Counted from the stretch's first letter, positions 1 through 7,640 are shown. The stretch is 13,281 nt of DNA from Clostridium sp. 26_22 (GCA_001916005.1 MNRP01000015.1:1-13281); one strand, 5' to 3'. The notes: generated by a model not told the origin, from the letters alone. Program-made: numbers and translations.

Positions 1-43
1 TAATCATACAAATTACTATTTGTGTAACAAAAAGGAGCAAAAA

Positions 44-712
44 ATGGATGAATTAGTAGAAAATTTTGAAAAATCACTATTTAATGATTCAAAAGATATA
101 ATAGAAGACTATTTAGAAATAGGAATCGACTCTATAATAGATAATGGAATTCTAAAGGAAATACCAATAGTTAAAACAATAGTAGGAGTATTAAAAGTTG
201 GAAAGAATGTGCATGATAGGAATTTATTGAAACAAACATTGGTATTTATAAACGAATTTAATAGAAATGAGATAAGACAAGACAAAATAGAAGAATATAA
301 AAAAAGAATTGAAAATGATTCAAAAAAATGTGAAGATGAATTAGGGAGAATTATACTACTATTAAATAACTTCATAGATAGAGAAAAAAGCATAATGTTA
401 TCTAAAGTTTTTAAGGCTTATGTTGGTCAGTTATTAAATTGGAATGATTTTTGTGAATATTCAGAAATTATTAATAGATTATTTATACAAGATTTTAGTT
501 TTTTGCAAGAAGTATATTTAGGGAGAATTAGTGATACAACTAATAGAAGTGATATATATAAAGTTGAAAGATTGAATTCTTTAGGAATAATTGGTATGAC
601 ATTTAAGTCTTCAACAATCTCTACAATTAATGGTGTAATGAGTAATAGGCAAGACAGTTATTTAACAATGAATAATAATGGAAAAAAATTTATGAATATA
701 GTAATGAAATAA
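44..712 (+). CDS. Uncharacterised protein in a type I restriction operon
   Basis: This 222-residue protein is not one I can name. I start it at the ATG at 44, which has an AAGGAG ribosome binding site about 6 bases upstream. A TTG eight codons earlier would lie ahead of that site and is unlikely. An N-terminal helical stretch (residues 1-35) leads into a conserved-looking segment GILKEIPIVKTIVGVLKVG (35-53), a short hydrophobic stretch, and then charged helices (65-125). The C-terminus, with ERLNSLGIIG near 175-184 and SYLTMNNNGKKF near 205-216, resembles the LxxLGLI...YxLTxxGxxF ending of some winged-helix proteins. That is only a resemblance. The stop lies 20 bp before hsdR on the same strand, so co-transcription is likely. 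An accessory role in restriction or defence is inferred from position alone. Confidence 0.8.
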   Translation: MDELVENFEKSLFNDSKDIIEDYLEIGIDSIIDNGILKEIPIVKTIVGVLKVGKNVHDRNLLKQTLVFINEFNRNEIRQDKIEEYKKRIENDSKKCEDELGRIILLLNNFIDREKSIMLSKVFKAYVGQLLNWNDFCEYSEIINRLFIQDFSFLQEVYLGRISDTTNRSDIYKVERLNSLGIIGMTFKSSTISTINGVMSNRQDSYLTMNNNGKKFMNIVMK

Positions 713-732
713 TATAATTTAGGGGGCAAATT

Positions 733-3700
733 ATGTTTGATGAAGCAACACTAGAAAAAATAACAATGGAATTATTAACAAATTTAGGATACGAAACATT
801 AAATGGATATGAATTAGAGAGAGAAAACTATTCGAATGTAATACTAGATGATGACTTGGAAAATGCGATAATAAAATTAAATAAAAATATTACAAATGAA
901 GACATTAAGGAAGTTATCCGTTTAATAAAAAATTTGGACAATAATAATACAATATTAAACAATAAACAATTTACACAGTATTTATTAGAAGGAATAAAAG
1001 TTCCAAGTCAGGAAGATGGAACAACTAGATACAAAACAATAAAAGTAATTGATTTTAATAATATAGAAATAAATACATTCAAAGCAATTAATCAATATAC
1101 AATTATTGAAGAAAGTGAAAAACGCCCTGATATAATTGTGTTCATTAATGGAATGCCCCTAGTAGTTATTGAATTAAAAAGCACAACAAGAGAAGAAGTA
1201 AAATTAGAAGATGGATATAACCAGTTAAAAGGATATCAAAATGTACACATTCCAACATTATTTTATTATAACCAATTTTTAATAGTAAGTAATGGTGCAC
1301 AAGCAAGAGCAGGAACTATAACAAGTCCATGGAGTAGATTTTCAGAATGGAAAAAGATTGAAGATACAGATATCGTAAAAGAAAATATGGCAACTCATAA
1401 TACACTATTTAATGGAATGATGAGAAAAGACAGAATAATGGACATTATAAATAACTTTATAATGTGGAGTGGAGATAATAAAATTTTAGCAGCATATCAT
1501 CAATATTTTGGTGTAAAAAAAGCAATTAAAAGCACAGAAAAAGCTTATAATGAAAGAACAGGAAAAGCAGGGATACTATGGCATACACAAGGATCAGGTA
1601 AAAGTTTTTCTATGGTATTTTATTCAGCAAATATGATAAAAATATTAAAAAATCCAAGTATTGTTGTAGTTACAGATAGAAATGATTTAGATGATCAATT
1701 ATTCAATACATTTTCACAGTGTTCAGAATTTCTAAAACAAAAACCAGTGCAAATTGAGAGTAGGGCAGATTTAAATGAGAAGCTTGATAATAGAATATCA
1801 GGAGGAATATTTTTTACAACATTACAAAAATTTGAAGAAGAAACAGGAGTATTTAGTAAAAGAGATGATATTTTAGTTTTAGTTGATGAAGCACATAGAA
1901 GTCATTACGGAATAGATGCCACAATGAAATTCGATAAAGAAAAAATGATAGCATATAAAAAATACGGAACTGCAAAATATTTACATACAGCATTTCCAAA
2001 TGCTACTTATATTGGATTTACAGGTACACCAGTCGAAACAAAAGATAAGTCAACATCAGAAATTTTCGGAAATGTAATAGATACATATGATATGACTCAA
2101 GCAATTCTCGATGGTGCAACAGTACCAATTATGTATGAAGCTAGAATGGCGAGAGTTGGATTAAATCAAAAAATACTAGATGAAATAGACGATTATTACA
2201 CATATCTTGAAAAGGATGAAGGTGTAGATGAAGAAACATTAAATGAATCTAAAAAAGAAATGGCAAAAATGCAAGAAATTATTGAAGATCCAGATAGATT
2301 AGAACTTATAGTAAAAGATATTATAAAAAATTATAGTGATATCGAAAATACAGTTGCAAATAAAGCAATGGTTGTTGCTTACTCAAGAAGAACAGCATAT
2401 ACAATGTATAAAAAATTTTTAGAATTAAAGCCAGAATGGAAAAATAAAATACATATGGTAATAACATCAAATAATAAAGATGATGAAGAAATGCAAAAAG
2501 CAATTGGATCTACAAAAGATAAACATCAACTTGAGAAAGACTTTAAAGATTATAATTCAGAATTCAAAATTGCAATTGTTGTGGATATGTGGCTTACTGG
2601 ATTTGATGTACCATCACTAGGAACAATGTATGTAGACAAGCCAATGAAAGCACACAATTTAATGCAAGCAATTGCAAGAGTGAACAGAGTATTTAAAGAC
2701 AAACAGGGAGGATTAATTGTAGATTATATTGGATTAAAAAGATGGTTAATAGATGCATTAAAGACTTATACAAAACGTGATCAAGGAAACGTAGTAGACA
2801 ATACGGAAATTGTTAAAGTTTTAATGGACAAAATCGAATTAATAAGAAATATATTTCATGGATTTATATATAGTCATTTTGCTACAACAACAGATAGCGA
2901 TAAGTATGAAATAATTATGGCAGGAGCAGATTGGGTTTTAAAAGATGAAAAGACTAAGAAAGAATTTTTAAAATATAGTTATGATTGTAAAAATTTATAT
3001 TCATTATGTGCAGGAGAACTAACACAAGAAATAAAGGATGAAATATTATTTTTTATTTCAGTTAGATCATTTATAAAAAAGTTAAGCAATAGTGGAAATA
3101 CAATAGATAGCAAAGAAATTAACGAACATGTTGGAAAAATGCTTGAAAGAGCAATCCAAGATGATGAAATGTTACAAATTGGAAAAGTGCAAAATAGTAA
3201 TAGAATAATGCTTCTAAGTGATGAATTGATGAATAAAATAGCAAAAATGCAAAAAAAGAACATTGCAGTAGAAATCTTGAATCAGGCATTAAAAGATTAT
3301 GTTGAAAAAGTGGGAATACAAAATATTGTTATGCAAGAAAAATTCTCTACAAAATTTCAAAAAATAGCAACAGCATACAATGAAAGAACAAGTGTAGAAG
3401 ATATAGAAAAAATAATACAAGAAATGATAAATCTAAAAAACGAAATTGAAAAAGAACTAGCAGCAGGAAATGAATATAATTTATCAGTTGAAGAAAAAGC
3501 CTTTTTTGATGCATTAGGCAATGATCCTCAGGTTAAAGAATTGATGAAAGATGAAACTTTAGTAAAAATAGCAAAAGAATTAGTAGATACAATAAATTCA
3601 AATATGACAATAGATTGGGATATTAGAAAAGATGCTAGAGCCAGAATGAGATATGAAATAAAAAAACTATTAATAAAATATGATTATCCACCAGTAAAAA

Positions 3701-3771
3701 GAGATTCAGCAGTTCAATTAGTTATTAGACAAGCAGAATTACAATGCAAAGGAATGATTGAAGAATATTAA
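733..3771 (+). CDS. hsdR: Type I restriction enzyme R subunit (HsdR)
   Basis: This is the ATP-dependent translocating nuclease subunit of a type I restriction-modification complex. It acts in the cytoplasm with HsdM and HsdS to pull in and cut unmodified DNA. The protein has 1012 residues, a normal family length. The N-terminal PD-(D/E)xK nuclease shows RPDIIVF with D133 and ELK with E147 and K149. The superfamily 2 motor follows: YHQ near 255, Walker A HTQGSGKS at 284-291, DEAH at 385-388, TGTP at 430-433, TGFDVP at 622-627, and motif VI QAIARVNR at 645-652. A helical C-terminal region (about 700-1012) would bind HsdM. The start at 733 follows an AGGGGG ribosome binding site. All catalytic motifs look intact. 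HsdM and HsdS are not in this window, so whether the system is complete cannot be judged. Confidence 0.97.
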   Translation: MFDEATLEKITMELLTNLGYETLNGYELERENYSNVILDDDLENAIIKLNKNITNEDIKEVIRLIKNLDNNNTILNNKQFTQYLLEGIKVPSQEDGTTRYKTIKVIDFNNIEINTFKAINQYTIIEESEKRPDIIVFINGMPLVVIELKSTTREEVKLEDGYNQLKGYQNVHIPTLFYYNQFLIVSNGAQARAGTITSPWSRFSEWKKIEDTDIVKENMATHNTLFNGMMRKDRIMDIINNFIMWSGDNKILAAYHQYFGVKKAIKSTEKAYNERTGKAGILWHTQGSGKSFSMVFYSANMIKILKNPSIVVVTDRNDLDDQLFNTFSQCSEFLKQKPVQIESRADLNEKLDNRISGGIFFTTLQKFEEETGVFSKRDDILVLVDEAHRSHYGIDATMKFDKEKMIAYKKYGTAKYLHTAFPNATYIGFTGTPVETKDKSTSEIFGNVIDTYDMTQAILDGATVPIMYEARMARVGLNQKILDEIDDYYTYLEKDEGVDEETLNESKKEMAKMQEIIEDPDRLELIVKDIIKNYSDIENTVANKAMVVAYSRRTAYTMYKKFLELKPEWKNKIHMVITSNNKDDEEMQKAIGSTKDKHQLEKDFKDYNSEFKIAIVVDMWLTGFDVPSLGTMYVDKPMKAHNLMQAIARVNRVFKDKQGGLIVDYIGLKRWLIDALKTYTKRDQGNVVDNTEIVKVLMDKIELIRNIFHGFIYSHFATTTDSDKYEIIMAGADWVLKDEKTKKEFLKYSYDCKNLYSLCAGELTQEIKDEILFFISVRSFIKKLSNSGNTIDSKEINEHVGKMLERAIQDDEMLQIGKVQNSNRIMLLSDELMNKIAKMQKKNIAVEILNQALKDYVEKVGIQNIVMQEKFSTKFQKIATAYNERTSVEDIEKIIQEMINLKNEIEKELAAGNEYNLSVEEKAFFDALGNDPQVKELMKDETLVKIAKELVDTINSNMTIDWDIRKDARARMRYEIKKLLIKYDYPPVKRDSAVQLVIRQAELQCKGMIEEY

Positions 3772-3794
3772 TATATTAAAGGGGATTGATTAAA

Positions 3795-4289
3795 ATGAGT
3801 GAAAAAATCACAGAGCAGTTCATTGTAGACAAAATCATAGAATTTATGCTAAATAAAGAAGATGGTAATTGGCATGAAGAAAAAGTCAAAAAAAGCGAAT
3901 TACATCAACATGGTGTTGATATAAAATTAGTTGGTGGTAAAAGAAATAGTGAATATTTTTATATCGAGTGTAAAGGCAAATCTTATGCAAAATCTGCTAA
4001 GTCAATCAATAGAGAAGGATGGCTAAATGCTTTAGGGCAAATAATAACAAGAATGGATGTAAAAAGATATTCTATTTCCAAAACAGATGGAAAAATATCT
4101 GGAATAAATCATGCATATAAATATGGATTAGGACTATATTGGGAATCAGCACAAGTTGCATTAAGAAGAATACCAAAAGAAATAGCAGAAGTTTTGTGTT
4201 TACATATCTTTTCAGTAAATGATAAGGGAGAAGTTAAGTATTTTACTCCAAGCAGATTTGGAAAAGAATACTCTAACGAAGAATTCTAA
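3795..4289 (+). CDS. Small PD-(D/E)xK nuclease-like protein
   Basis: This 164-residue protein has the layout of a restriction-endonuclease-like fold: a helix near residues 7-20, then HGVDIKLVGG with D42, a strand and YIECKGK with E58 and K60. A conserved-looking ALGQIITRM segment at 79-87 recalls the helix after the active site in type II-like nucleases and Holliday-junction resolvase relatives. I choose ATG 3795, which sits 10 bases after AAAGGGG. A TTG at 3786 would directly abut that site. The gene begins 23 bp after hsdR and ends 15 bp before the metallophosphoesterase gene, so it is probably in the restriction operon. I do not recognise a named family. DNA cleavage is inferred from the D...ExK pattern. 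It could instead bind modified DNA, or be an accessory that limits or assists HsdR. Confidence 0.82.
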   Translation: MSEKITEQFIVDKIIEFMLNKEDGNWHEEKVKKSELHQHGVDIKLVGGKRNSEYFYIECKGKSYAKSAKSINREGWLNALGQIITRMDVKRYSISKTDGKISGINHAYKYGLGLYWESAQVALRRIPKEIAEVLCLHIFSVNDKGEVKYFTPSRFGKEYSNEEF

Positions 4290-4304
4290 AAGAAGGTAAG
4301 AAGT

Positions 4305-5033
4305 ATGATATATATTACAGGCGATACACATAGTGATTTTTCAAGATTTACAGAAGAAAACTTTCCAATACAATCAGAAATGACGAAAGATGATTATATA
4401 ATAATATGTGGAGATTTTGGCGGAGTATGGACATTTGAAGAAGAGAGTAGGAGAGAAAAAGAAGCACTAGATTGGTTAAATAACAAGAATTTTACAACTT
4501 TATTTGTAGATGGAAATCATGAAAATTATACAAGATTATATAATTATCCAACTGAAGAATGGAAAGGTGGAAAAGTACACAAGATAAGAGATTCAGTATT
4601 ACACTTAATGAGAGGAGAAATCTTTGACATTGATAATAAAAAAATATTTGCTTTTGGTGGCGCTAGATCGCACGATATTCAAGATGGAATATTGAATTTA
4701 GATGAAGAAGAAAAAATATATGAGTATCGTAAAAGAGGAGCATATTTTAGAATTAGAGATTTTTCATGGTGGGATTTAGAGCTTCCAACAAATCAAGAAA
4801 TGGAAAACGGAATAAAAAATCTAGAAAAAGTAAATTATAAAGTTGATTATATCATATCTCACTGTTGTCCAACAAGTATACAAGCATTAATAAATCCAAT
4901 ATATAAAAGAGATATTTTAACTGACTATTTACAGCAGATTTCAGAAAAATGTACATTTAAATACAGCAGATTTCAGAAAAATGTACATTTAAAAAATGGT
5001 ATTTTGGACATTACCATGATTATAAGCAAGTAA
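4305..5033 (+). CDS. Metallophosphoesterase, C-terminus frameshifted
   Basis: This is a calcineurin-like metallophosphoesterase of the compact type found in accessory regions. Metal-binding motifs are GDTH (D7, H9), GD at 36-37, GNHEN (N71, H72) and SHCCP (H186). The final motif, GHxH, is missing from the frame as read. From residue 220 the protein repeats the preceding 32 bp in another frame and ends after 242 residues. Removing one 32-bp copy restores a 253-residue protein ending at 5098 with KWYFGHYHD and a family-typical FTLLYENIVPLEYE ending. The present product should therefore lack a metal ligand and its last strands and is probably inactive. The start at 4305 has AGAAGG 7 bases upstream. 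The substrate is unknown. Its place at the end of the restriction operon suggests a defence-related role, by inference. Confidence 0.88.
   Translation: MIYITGDTHSDFSRFTEENFPIQSEMTKDDYIIICGDFGGVWTFEEESRREKEALDWLNNKNFTTLFVDGNHENYTRLYNYPTEEWKGGKVHKIRDSVLHLMRGEIFDIDNKKIFAFGGARSHDIQDGILNLDEEEKIYEYRKRGAYFRIRDFSWWDLELPTNQEMENGIKNLEKVNYKVDYIISHCCPTSIQALINPIYKRDILTDYLQQISEKCTFKYSRFQKNVHLKNGILDITMIISK
4930..4993 (+). repeat. Exact 32-bp tandem duplication in a coding region
   Basis: Two identical 32-base copies lie head to tail at 4930-4961 and 4962-4993, each starting TACAGCAGATTTC and ending GTACATTTAAA. Because 32 is not a multiple of three, the second copy shifts the metallophosphoesterase frame. 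The absence of any difference between copies implies a recent event, by slippage or unequal recombination. An assembly error is also possible. Confidence 0.95.
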
Positions 5034-5098
5034 ATTCACAGTTTACTTTATTATATGAAAATATTGTACCATTAGAATATGAAAGTATATTTGAATAA
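4994..5098 (+). pseudogene. Out-of-frame 3' remnant of the metallophosphoesterase
   Basis: These 35 codons including the TAA stop encode KWYFGHYHDYKQVNSQF and then a TLLYENIVPLE ending. This is the expected C-terminus of the gene at 4305. GHYHD (5006-5020) is the last metal-binding motif of the metallophosphoesterase superfamily. It has no start codon or ribosome binding site of its own. The open frame through all 34 sense codons shows that the disruption is young. Confidence 0.88.
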
Positions 5099-5103
5099 AT
5101 ATT

Positions 5104-5133
5104 GAATTTTTATTTGATTACAAAATAAAATTC
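5104..5133 (+). terminator. Weak AT-rich hairpin after the restriction operon
   Basis: GAATTTTTATTT and AAATAAAATTC can pair with one bulged T across a 7-base loop. There is no GC-rich stem and no T-tract after it, so its value as a terminator is doubtful. It is the only hairpin I see between the restriction operon and the PH-domain gene. Confidence 0.3.
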
Positions 5134-5150
5134 GATATTATATTACATAA

Positions 5151-5179
5151 TTAGATGACTTTTAAAAATATGATATAAT
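5151..5179 (+). promoter_or_regulatory. Extended -10 promoter of the PH-domain gene
   Basis: A perfect TATAAT (5174-5179) is preceded by TGA, giving the extended -10 form TGNTATAAT. The -35 position (TTAGAT, 17 bp upstream) is poor. Transcription would start near 5186, shortly before the AAAGGAGGG ribosome binding site. Confidence 0.55.
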
Positions 5180-5212
5180 TATATTGTTAAAAATAAAAAA
5201 GGAGGGGATGTT

Positions 5213-5602
5213 ATGCCAAATATTTCTACAGGAATTAATTTAGATTCTAATTTTTTAAACTTAAAAGCTATAGAAATAAAAGAAGTACGACCAGAAATTG
5301 AGAAATTATTAGTAGATGGTGAAAAAATAATGTGTGCATTTAAAACTATTAGAGATCAGGTTATATTTACTAATAATAGAATTTTTGTTGTAAATGTAAA
5401 AGGAGTCACAGGTAAAAAAATTGCATATTTTTCATATCCGTATTCAAAAATACAGTATTATGGAATAGAAACAGCCGGCTTTATGGATATAGATAGCGAA
5501 CTAATCCTTACATTTAGTAATGGACATATATTACAATTTGATTTTAAATCAAATGTTGATATAAGAATGATAAATTCGCTTATATCTAAATATGTGTTAT
5601 AA
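5213..5602 (+). CDS. Bacterial PH-domain protein
   Basis: This 129-residue protein looks like one bacterial pleckstrin-homology domain of the PF08000 (DUF1696, YozO-like) kind. Family-like features are GEKIMCAFKTIRDQVIFTNNR (about 38-58), which gives the first strands and a TNNR turn, then KIAYFSYPYSKI (69-80) and DSELILTFSNG (93-103), followed by a C-terminal helix. It has no signal peptide or membrane segment, so it is cytosolic. The biochemical role of this family is not established and it may be a small oligomerising scaffold. The start has a strong AAAGGAGGG site. The gene has its own promoter and a terminator-like hairpin about 100 bp after the stop, so it is likely monocistronic. Confidence 0.85.
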   Translation: MPNISTGINLDSNFLNLKAIEIKEVRPEIEKLLVDGEKIMCAFKTIRDQVIFTNNRIFVVNVKGVTGKKIAYFSYPYSKIQYYGIETAGFMDIDSELILTFSNGHILQFDFKSNVDIRMINSLISKYVL

Positions 5603-5630
5603 AATACGAATAATAACGAAACGTTATGCA

Positions 5631-5668
5631 GAAGTTTGAATTATTTGTATATAGACAGATAAAACTTC
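5631..5668. repeat. Short inverted repeat GAAGTTT / AAACTTC
   Basis: Seven-base arms at 5631-5637 and 5662-5668 face each other across 24 bases in the gap after the PH-domain gene. The function is unknown. In sequence this AT-rich the repeat could be chance. Confidence 0.3.
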
Positions 5669-5696
5669 GATACATAATCAAATAAAAAATAATAGG

Positions 5697-5746
5697 GAAA
5701 TATCAATAAAATTTGAGAAAAAATCTCAAAAATATTGATATTTTCT
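5697..5746 (+). terminator. Hairpin terminator between PH-domain and AAA genes
   Basis: An outer stem TATCAATA (5701-5708) pairs with TATTGATA (5733-5740), and an inner stem TTTGAGA (5712-5718) pairs with TCTCAAA (5724-5730) around a loop of five A. The outer stem extends by GAAA against TTTTC with one bulge. T-rich sequence follows. The hairpin is long but mostly AT. Confidence 0.55.
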
Positions 5747-5836
5747 TTAATTTTATTGCTTTTTAGAAAAATTACATAAAAACTATTTGAAAAAACATCA
5801 TAAAAACCAAAAGTTTTTTCATAATTTTGAAAAAAC

Positions 5837-5865
5837 TTGACTATAATAATAAAAGATAGTATAAT
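5837..5865 (+). promoter_or_regulatory. Strong sigma-A promoter of the AAA ATPase gene
   Basis: TTGACT (5837-5842) and a perfect TATAAT (5860-5865) are separated by 17 bp, near consensus. The predicted start near 5872 leaves a leader of only about 15 bases, nearly all of it the ribosome binding site. Confidence 0.8.
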
Positions 5866-5873
5866 TATTATAG
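5841..5873. promoter_or_regulatory. Inverted repeat overlapping the promoter, possible operator
   Basis: CTATAATAAT (5841-5850) and ATTATTATAG (5864-5873) are perfect 10-bp inverted arms with a 13-base spacer. They cover the end of the -35, the -10 and the likely transcription start. A dyad there is well placed for a repressor. The low complexity of the arms means chance or promoter-sequence bias cannot be excluded. Confidence 0.45.
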
Positions 5874-5887
5874 TTAGGAGGAGATTT

Positions 5888-7114
5888 ATGGAAAGAATAA
5901 ATAGAGAAAATTATTTATCTATATTAAAAAATTTCAAAGATCAACAAATAATAAAAGTTATCACAGGAATAAGAAGATGTGGAAAATCAACACTACTTGA
6001 AATTTTTCAAGATTACTTAAAAGAAACTGGAGTAGAAGAAAAACAAATAATATCAATAAATTTTGAAAATGCAGATTATGAGGAATTACAAGACAGAAAA
6101 AAATTATATGAATATATAAAAGAAAGATTAGTAAAAGGAAAAAAAACATACGTTTTTCTAGATGAGATTCAAAATGTAAACGAATTTGAAAAAACAGTAG
6201 ATAGCCTATTTATAAATAAAGATGTAGACTTATATATAACAGGTTCAAATGCATATTTACTATCTTCAGAATTAGCAACATTGCTTACAGGAAGATATAT
6301 AGAAATAAAAATGTTGCCATTATCGTTTAAAGAATATTTATCAAGCTTTGAAGATAAAACAGACTTGTCAAGAAAATTTAGAGATTATCTAAGATATAGT
6401 TCATTTCCTCAAGCAGTTGAATTATATAAAATAAACCCAGAAAACATAAATTTATTTTTAGATGGAATATATAATACTATTTTATTTAAAGATGTAATGC
6501 AAAGAAAAGGAATAACAGATAAAAATGTCTTAGAAAGAGTTACAAAATATTTGTATGACAACATAGGGAATAGAACGAGTATGAAAAGCATAAGTGATAA
6601 TATTGAAGGAATAGAAAAAAATTCATCATATAATACAATTTCAAATTATGTAGATGCATTAATAGATAGCTATTTAATATTTAAAGCCAACAGATATGAT
6701 ATTAAAGGAAAAGAGTTTTTAAAAACTCAAGAAAAATATTATGCAATAGATATAGGATTAAGATATTATATGTTAGGACAAGGCTCTGGTCGAGACATGG
6801 GACATATATTAGAAAATGTTGTGTATTTAGAACTATTGAGACGAGGATATGAAGTATATATAGGAAAGTATGATGATTTAGAAGTTGATTTTGTAGCAAG
6901 AAAGCCAGAAAATACTATATATTATCAAGTTGCATTAACAACTAGAGGAGAAAATGAAGGAGATAATAAAATTTTAGATAGAGAATTAACTCCATTGAAG
7001 AAAATAAATGATAATTATCCTAAATACATTTTGACATTAGATGATGATTTAGATGCAGACTTTGATGGAATAAAGAAGATAAATGTGTTGGATTGGTTGC
7101 TTGATGAAAAATAA
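5888..7114 (+). CDS. AAA ATPase with DUF4143 domain
   Basis: This 408-residue protein belongs to the common AAA_14-DUF4143 family. The ATPase domain has Walker A GIRRCGKST (27-35), Walker B TYVFLDEIQN (87-96) and a sensor-like LYITGSNAYLLS (115-126). A winged-helix-like middle (about 200-280) leads to a C-terminal domain of nuclease-like fold with LEN (308-310), EVDFVA (332-337) and YYQVAL (345-350). The last has valine and alanine where an active nuclease would have ExK, so catalysis there is doubtful. I start at ATG 5888, which follows AGGAGG. The earlier TTG at 5837 is part of the -35 box and cannot be the start. The cellular role of the family is unsettled; members are often patchily distributed and found beside toxin-antitoxin or defence genes. 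Confidence 0.93.
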   Translation: MERINRENYLSILKNFKDQQIIKVITGIRRCGKSTLLEIFQDYLKETGVEEKQIISINFENADYEELQDRKKLYEYIKERLVKGKKTYVFLDEIQNVNEFEKTVDSLFINKDVDLYITGSNAYLLSSELATLLTGRYIEIKMLPLSFKEYLSSFEDKTDLSRKFRDYLRYSSFPQAVELYKINPENINLFLDGIYNTILFKDVMQRKGITDKNVLERVTKYLYDNIGNRTSMKSISDNIEGIEKNSSYNTISNYVDALIDSYLIFKANRYDIKGKEFLKTQEKYYAIDIGLRYYMLGQGSGRDMGHILENVVYLELLRRGYEVYIGKYDDLEVDFVARKPENTIYYQVALTTRGENEGDNKILDRELTPLKKINDNYPKYILTLDDDLDADFDGIKKINVLDWLLDEK

Positions 7115-7120
7115 TTAATT

Positions 7121-7170
7121 AAAAAACAAAATAATAATGTAATTGTTTTACAGAATTATTTTGTTTTTTT
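7121..7170 (+). terminator. Intrinsic terminator after the AAA ATPase gene
   Basis: A perfect 15-bp stem (7121-7135 with 7155-7169) consists of AAAAAACAAAATAAT and its complement around a 19-base loop. The descending arm ends in TTTTTTT. The A-rich ascending arm would also give a T-tract on the other strand. Confidence 0.7.
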
Positions 7171-7211
7171 AGATTTAGCAACAAATTTCGACAAAAAATG
7201 CATAGGAAATA

Positions 7212-7220
7212 TGTTATAAA
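7212..7220 (+). promoter_or_regulatory. Possible extended -10 promoter of the XRE gene
   Basis: TGTTATAAA fits the extended -10 pattern TGNTATAAT with one mismatch. There is no convincing -35 at 17 bp. It lies about 20 bases before the start codon, so the leader would be very short. Confidence 0.35.
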
Positions 7221-7240
7221 TAATTAGAGGTATAAAATAT

Positions 7241-7612
7241 ATGGACTATATAATAATGGAAAAATTGAAGGAATTAAGAAAAAGTAAAAAAATCACACAG
7301 GAACAGTTAGCAGAAAAATTAGATATAAGTCGTTCAAAGGTTTCAAGTTGGGAAACAAATAAAAGAGACATGAGTATAACAGATGCAATCAAATTAGCTA
7401 ATATATATGAAGTAAGTTTAGATAATTTATTCGAAATAAATAAAATAACAGAAGAAGAATATCTAAAAATATCTGATAAATTTTTAAAAAGTAAAAATAT
7501 TACTTTGAAAGAGAAAATTAAAATTATAGAATCACTTCGAGACAGTTTAAAGAAAAATAATATGGATGAATTTTATGAAAATTATAAAATGACACAAAAT
7601 GCGACAAAATAG
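7241..7612 (+). CDS. XRE-family helix-turn-helix transcriptional regulator
   Basis: This 123-residue protein has an N-terminal Cro/C1-type DNA-binding domain: KLKELRKSKKITQEQLAEKL (8-27), then the recognition helix ISRSKVSSWETNKRDM, and DAIKLANIYEVSLDNLF (48-64). The remaining 55 residues are charged and helical, with no peptidase or sugar-binding domain, and probably dimerise. ATG 7241 has AGAGG 10 bases upstream. The internal ATG at 7256 gives the more usual family N-terminus but has no binding site. The gene stands alone between two terminators. Its target is not visible; autoregulation, or control of the neighbouring AAA or TIR-like genes, is possible but unproven. Confidence 0.93.
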   Translation: MDYIIMEKLKELRKSKKITQEQLAEKLDISRSKVSSWETNKRDMSITDAIKLANIYEVSLDNLFEINKITEEEYLKISDKFLKSKNITLKEKIKIIESLRDSLKKNNMDEFYENYKMTQNATK

Positions 7613-7640
7613 TTGTCTTTTAACTATTTTGTCGCATTTT
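7596..7640 (+). terminator. Perfect 19-bp hairpin overlapping the XRE stop codon
   Basis: AAAATGCGACAAAATAGTT (7596-7614) pairs without mismatch with 7622-7640 around a 7-base loop. The TAG stop of the XRE gene lies inside the ascending arm. The descending arm ends in TTTT, short for a T-tract, but the stem is long. It isolates the XRE gene from the membrane/TIR operon. Confidence 0.75.

Noticed and set aside
20..43. TTG-start extension of the first gene
   Set aside because: The AAGGAG ribosome binding site lies inside this stretch and serves the ATG at 44.
4930..4993. CRISPR-like direct repeat of 32 bp
   Set aside because: There are only two copies, they abut with no spacer, and they lie inside a coding sequence. 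It is a tandem duplication.
5603..5836. Attachment site or tRNA remnant near the GAAGTTT inverted repeat
   Set aside because: There is no tRNA-like sequence, no integrase gene nearby and no matching second copy in the window.
5837..5887. N-terminal extension of the AAA ATPase from a TTG
   Set aside because: This TTG is the start of the -35 hexamer and the stretch contains the -10 and the ribosome binding site, so it is not translated.
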